Of a stretch of 64,000 bases of DNA, positions 61,460 through 64,000 are shown piece after piece; the stretch's first letter is position 1, and each line of letters starts with the position of its first letter. The translations under genes and the position numbers were made by a program. The DNA comes from Cepaea nemoralis (Eukaryota > Mollusca > Gastropoda > Stylommatophora > Helicidae), in the NCBI GenBank assembly GCA_014155875.1, contig JACEFZ010006323.1:211001-275000 (forward strand). Direction: 5' to 3'. The notes under the pieces were generated by a model that saw only the letters and a list, made by a program, of their open reading frames with translations, searched no databases and was not told where the DNA came from.

Positions 61460-61692
61460 TCTCCGTGGCAAAGAGGTTACGGATGAAGTTCGTAACCCCG
61501 CATACCTGTGTTCAAAACAGCTGTGGGCGATTTGGCAGCAGACCACCTTACGCTGTTTATTTATTAAAGGGTATAGGTGCCGGTAGTTCAGAAAGCAATG
61601 GCAAACAGAACGTAAATTTGCCCAGGAATCAAGAACAGCCAAAACATGCTGGGGTTGACTTCTACGTCCTGTAAATAATATGCGGCTAACTT
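61460..61692 (+). mobile_element. SINE-beta copy
   Basis: TTCTCCGTGGCAAAGAGGTT is the A-box region, CTGTGTTCAAAACAG the decayed B-box, and GGGCGATTTGGCAGCAGACC the head-core link. The core is CGGTAGTTCAGAAAGCAATG with a short internal deletion, ending CTACGTCCTGTAAATAATAT. Confidence 0.8.
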
Positions 61693-61949
61693 ATTTAACT
61701 GACTCTAATTACAATGTAAGGATATATATAACACGCTAGTGTTGTGCGTCCACTAACGCAAGATAGTTAATATCAAACAGACTACACATGGTACAATATC
61801 TCACGGACAATATCTCACGGACAATGATAGGGAATAGGTTTTCGGAGCGAAGTTGGTCTTTATGTCTATCTATTCACGGAAGATGATACTTGAATTCTTT
61901 ATTTTTTCCCCAGGAAGTAGTACTTTAAAGTGTTTGTGCGATTGAAAAG

Positions 61950-62225
61950 TTAAAATGATATAACACTAGTGAATAGGAAACACATGAACAAGCGCACACA
62001 GCAACGGCTAAAGTTGGAAACAGACAGAATGTGTTTGGAAGAAAGAGGAGCCCGAGAAGAAAATGGATCGACGACATCAAAGACGTTATACAGTCGCACG
62101 GAATGACACTATTCTGTGCCACCCATCGGGCGTTGGAACGTCAACTAGCCGTCCCCACGATGCTTGACAGCAAAAAGTGGAAGATGATTATGATGAAGAT
62201 AGCGCTGGTTAATGTAATAACGTTG
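61950..62225 (+). mobile_element. LINE RT C-terminal fragment, short
   Basis: GRKRSPRRKWIDDIKDVIQS and ATHRALERQLAV resemble the GRGRPRKRWIDDI...A..RALW tail of EN-RT LINEs. There is no other motif. Confidence 0.5.
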
Positions 62226-62289
62226 TGAGTGAGAAGATATGAGAAAATTATGTGATCTTTGAAATAAACCTTAGACTTATTGTGAATTG

Positions 62290-63035
62290 ATTTCGAAAGG
62301 AAGAGGAGAGACCACATGAATAGTCTAAACGAAATGTGTAGGGAACATAACATGAAAATTAGCAGAATCAAAACAGAGGTAATGACTATAACTAAAGAAG
62401 AACAAACAACAACAATTCACCTAAACGAACATGCCTTGAAATAAGTAAAGAGTTTCAAGTACCTAGGAAGTATAATATCATAAAATGGCAGATCTGAAGA
62501 CGAGATCGAAAATAGGTGCATTAAGGCAAATCAACTCATTGGACAAATAGCACCAATACAAAAGAACAAACATGTATCAATAACTACTAAGAAAGCACTT
62601 TACAACACAATCTTCCTACCAACTCTATGCTACCAATGCCAAACCTGAACAATGACAGATAAAAGAGAAAAGAAAAATTCACAACAGAAATGAGGTTCCT
62701 GAGAAGAATACTCAACGTATCAAGAAGAGATGAGATCAGAAATGAAGAAATCAGGACTAAAGTGGGGGTTAAAGCAGCAAGTCAAATGGTTTGGCTATGC
62801 AAGTAGGTTACCAGTCAACAACATACCACAACAAGCAATGATGTACAGACCAGATGGAAACAGAGGAAGAGGCCGACCACGTAAACGTTGGACGGAGAGA
62901 ATAGCAGAGTCCATGGGAATCTCGATATATGAAGCCCATAATCGGGCACTCTCACGAAGTTTATACTTCACCTCAACACCGCAAGGTACAAGAGGAACAT
63001 GATGAGATGATGAGATGAGATGAGGAAGAGGAGAT
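62290..63035 (+). mobile_element. LINE RT fragment with (GATGA)n tail
   Basis: Broken frames read KISRIKTEVMTITKEE, FKYLGSIIS, DEIENRCIKANQLIGQIAPI, TLCYQCQT, then VKWFGYASRLPVNNIPQQ, RGRGRPRKRWTERIAESMGI. This is the thumb-to-C-terminus part of an EN-RT LINE. It ends in GATGAGATGATGAGATGAGA (63000-63022), a short-repeat tail like that of LINE C. Confidence 0.8.
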
Positions 63036-63114
63036 GACTTAATAGTAATTATTTATTAGCTCTTCGTGCTGCCTGAGTCATAATCTAGACAACAATTATC
63101 AATGTCTTTAAAGT

Positions 63115-63640
63115 TCAAATGAACTTTTTGGTCGTTATGATGTTAGTGTGTATAAGAATGATCGATGTTGTTAGAAGCGCTAAACAACTTTTTGATCCCG
63201 TTGAAAAGATAGTCTATACAAGAATGTTCGCTCTTTTAAAACTTGTAATTACCTTTACACGGTGTTCAAATCATAGTCTATGCAACACTGATTGCTGTCT
63301 TAAAAATTCTAATTAACTTGTTATTATTGTGAAATGATGGTCTGTACAAGAATTATCGCTGTCTTGAACGTTTTAATAAGCTTGTCATCATGTTAAAGTC
63401 ATAGCCTAATAAGAGTGATTGATGTGCTGTATGTTCTTATTAACATGTTATCACAGTGAAGCCACTTGAAAACTCTAATTAGCTTGCCATCATGGTAAAG
63501 CCATAGCCTAACAAGAGTGATCAATATGCTATATGTTCTAATTAACTTTTTATCACATTGAAGTGATAAGCAAGATTGATCAATGTCTTGAAAACTCTAA
63601 TGTACTTTTTATCATAGTGAAATGATGGTCTATTATATAA
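63115..63640. repeat. Degenerate tandem repeat, about 80 bp
   Basis: Phrases such as CTAATTAACTTGTTATCA, GTGAAATGATGGTCTATACA and AGAATGATCGATGTCTT recur about seven times with many changes. An old array; the 65-codon frame in it is not a gene. Confidence 0.7.
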
Positions 63641-63651
63641 GAGCGAAGGGA

Positions 63652-63728
63652 GTCTCTGTGGCGAAGTGGTCAAGCCGTTTGACTCGTGCTCCGAAGGTTG
63701 TGGGTTCGATTCCGGACCGCGTCCTTCG
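63652..63728 (+). mobile_element. tRNA-like sequence, SINE head or tRNA pseudogene
   Basis: TGGCGAAGTGGTCAAGCCGT fits the A-box and GTGGGTTCGATTCCGG holds a perfect B-box GGTTCGATTCC, about 40 bases apart. The T-stem would pair badly (GTGGG against CCGGA) and no acceptor stem closes it, so I do not call a functional tRNA. Sequence after it (CTTCGGTTTACGAGTT) may be a SINE body without a second copy in the window. Confidence 0.5.
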
Positions 63729-64000
63729 GTTTACGAGTTAAATTCACAAACACAACATACAGTCAAGGAGATATCCTGTGACTACATCAGAAGGTGACGA
63801 CAGGGCGAGAAGAACAAAAGCATGGAAAAGTGGAAGCAATGAAGAGAAAATGAGAATTGGAGAAAAATGTTAATAGAAAAGAATGTTGGTTGAAGAAAAT
63901 GTTTAATTGATACAAATGTTAATGGAGAAAACGTTAGCACTCACCCCGCCTTATAGATCTGTAAATGACTGAGAAAATCTCCGATGGATTCTGATACCTG
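63729..64000. other. Window end, nothing recognised
   Basis: A-rich sequence with GGAGAAAATG-like short repeats; no call is possible. Confidence 0.4.

Noticed and set aside
63652..63728. Functional tRNA gene
   Set aside because: A- and B-boxes are good but the T-stem and acceptor stem do not pair.

Overview
The window looks like a gene-poor, repeat-dense stretch of an animal nuclear genome. I found no host protein gene that I can defend. The evidence for an animal is CR1-type and endonuclease-bearing LINEs, tRNA-derived SINEs, mariner and hAT remnants, a Ty3/gypsy LTR element with Gmr1-like domain order, and many mini- and microsatellites. There is no sign of bacterial operons. The mix suits a marine invertebrate, possibly a mollusc or other lophotrochozoan, but that is a judgement and not proven.

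Layout. 0-5.4 kb holds CA-rich and GA-rich simple repeats, two 3' ends of a CR1-like LINE, a truncated SINE and LINE scraps. 5.4-11.2 kb is a nearly complete CR1-like LINE on the minus strand, with an ORF1 carrying an SGNH esterase domain and an EN-RT ORF2 broken once. 11.2-18.5 kb is a DNA-transposon and SINE zone: a deleted mariner, a foldback element with long inverted repeats, a hAT MITE with a perfect 8-bp target duplication, and many SINEs. 18.5-22.5 kb is a full-length second LINE (LINE A) with a 12-bp target duplication. 24.9-36.1 kb is a third LINE (LINE C, minus strand), split by an 8.2-kb LTR retrotransposon whose two 2.6-kb LTRs are almost identical. 36.7-56.8 kb is dominated by tandem arrays with periods of 15, about 28, 38, 67, 42 and 49 bp plus tetranucleotides, with LINE and SINE fragments between them. 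56.8-60.8 kb is a second, decayed copy of LINE A (LINE B) with a SINE nested in it. The last 3 kb holds SINEs, LINE 3' fragments and a degenerate tandem repeat.

How the parts relate. Autonomous LINEs plausibly supplied the machinery for the SINEs, which carry target duplications and A-rich or simple-repeat tails. The LTR element kept an open gag-protease-partial integrase frame but lost its reverse transcriptase and integrase core, so a recent insertion implies help in trans. The best candidates for something unusual are (1) this LTR element, with IN ahead of RNase H and a 27-bp flanking duplication; (2) two minisatellites that appear to be expansions of tRNA-like SINE heads, each unit carrying a pol III A-box-like motif; and (3) a set of SINEs that share one central core under different tRNA-like heads. 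Family names are from motif recognition only; no database search was possible.
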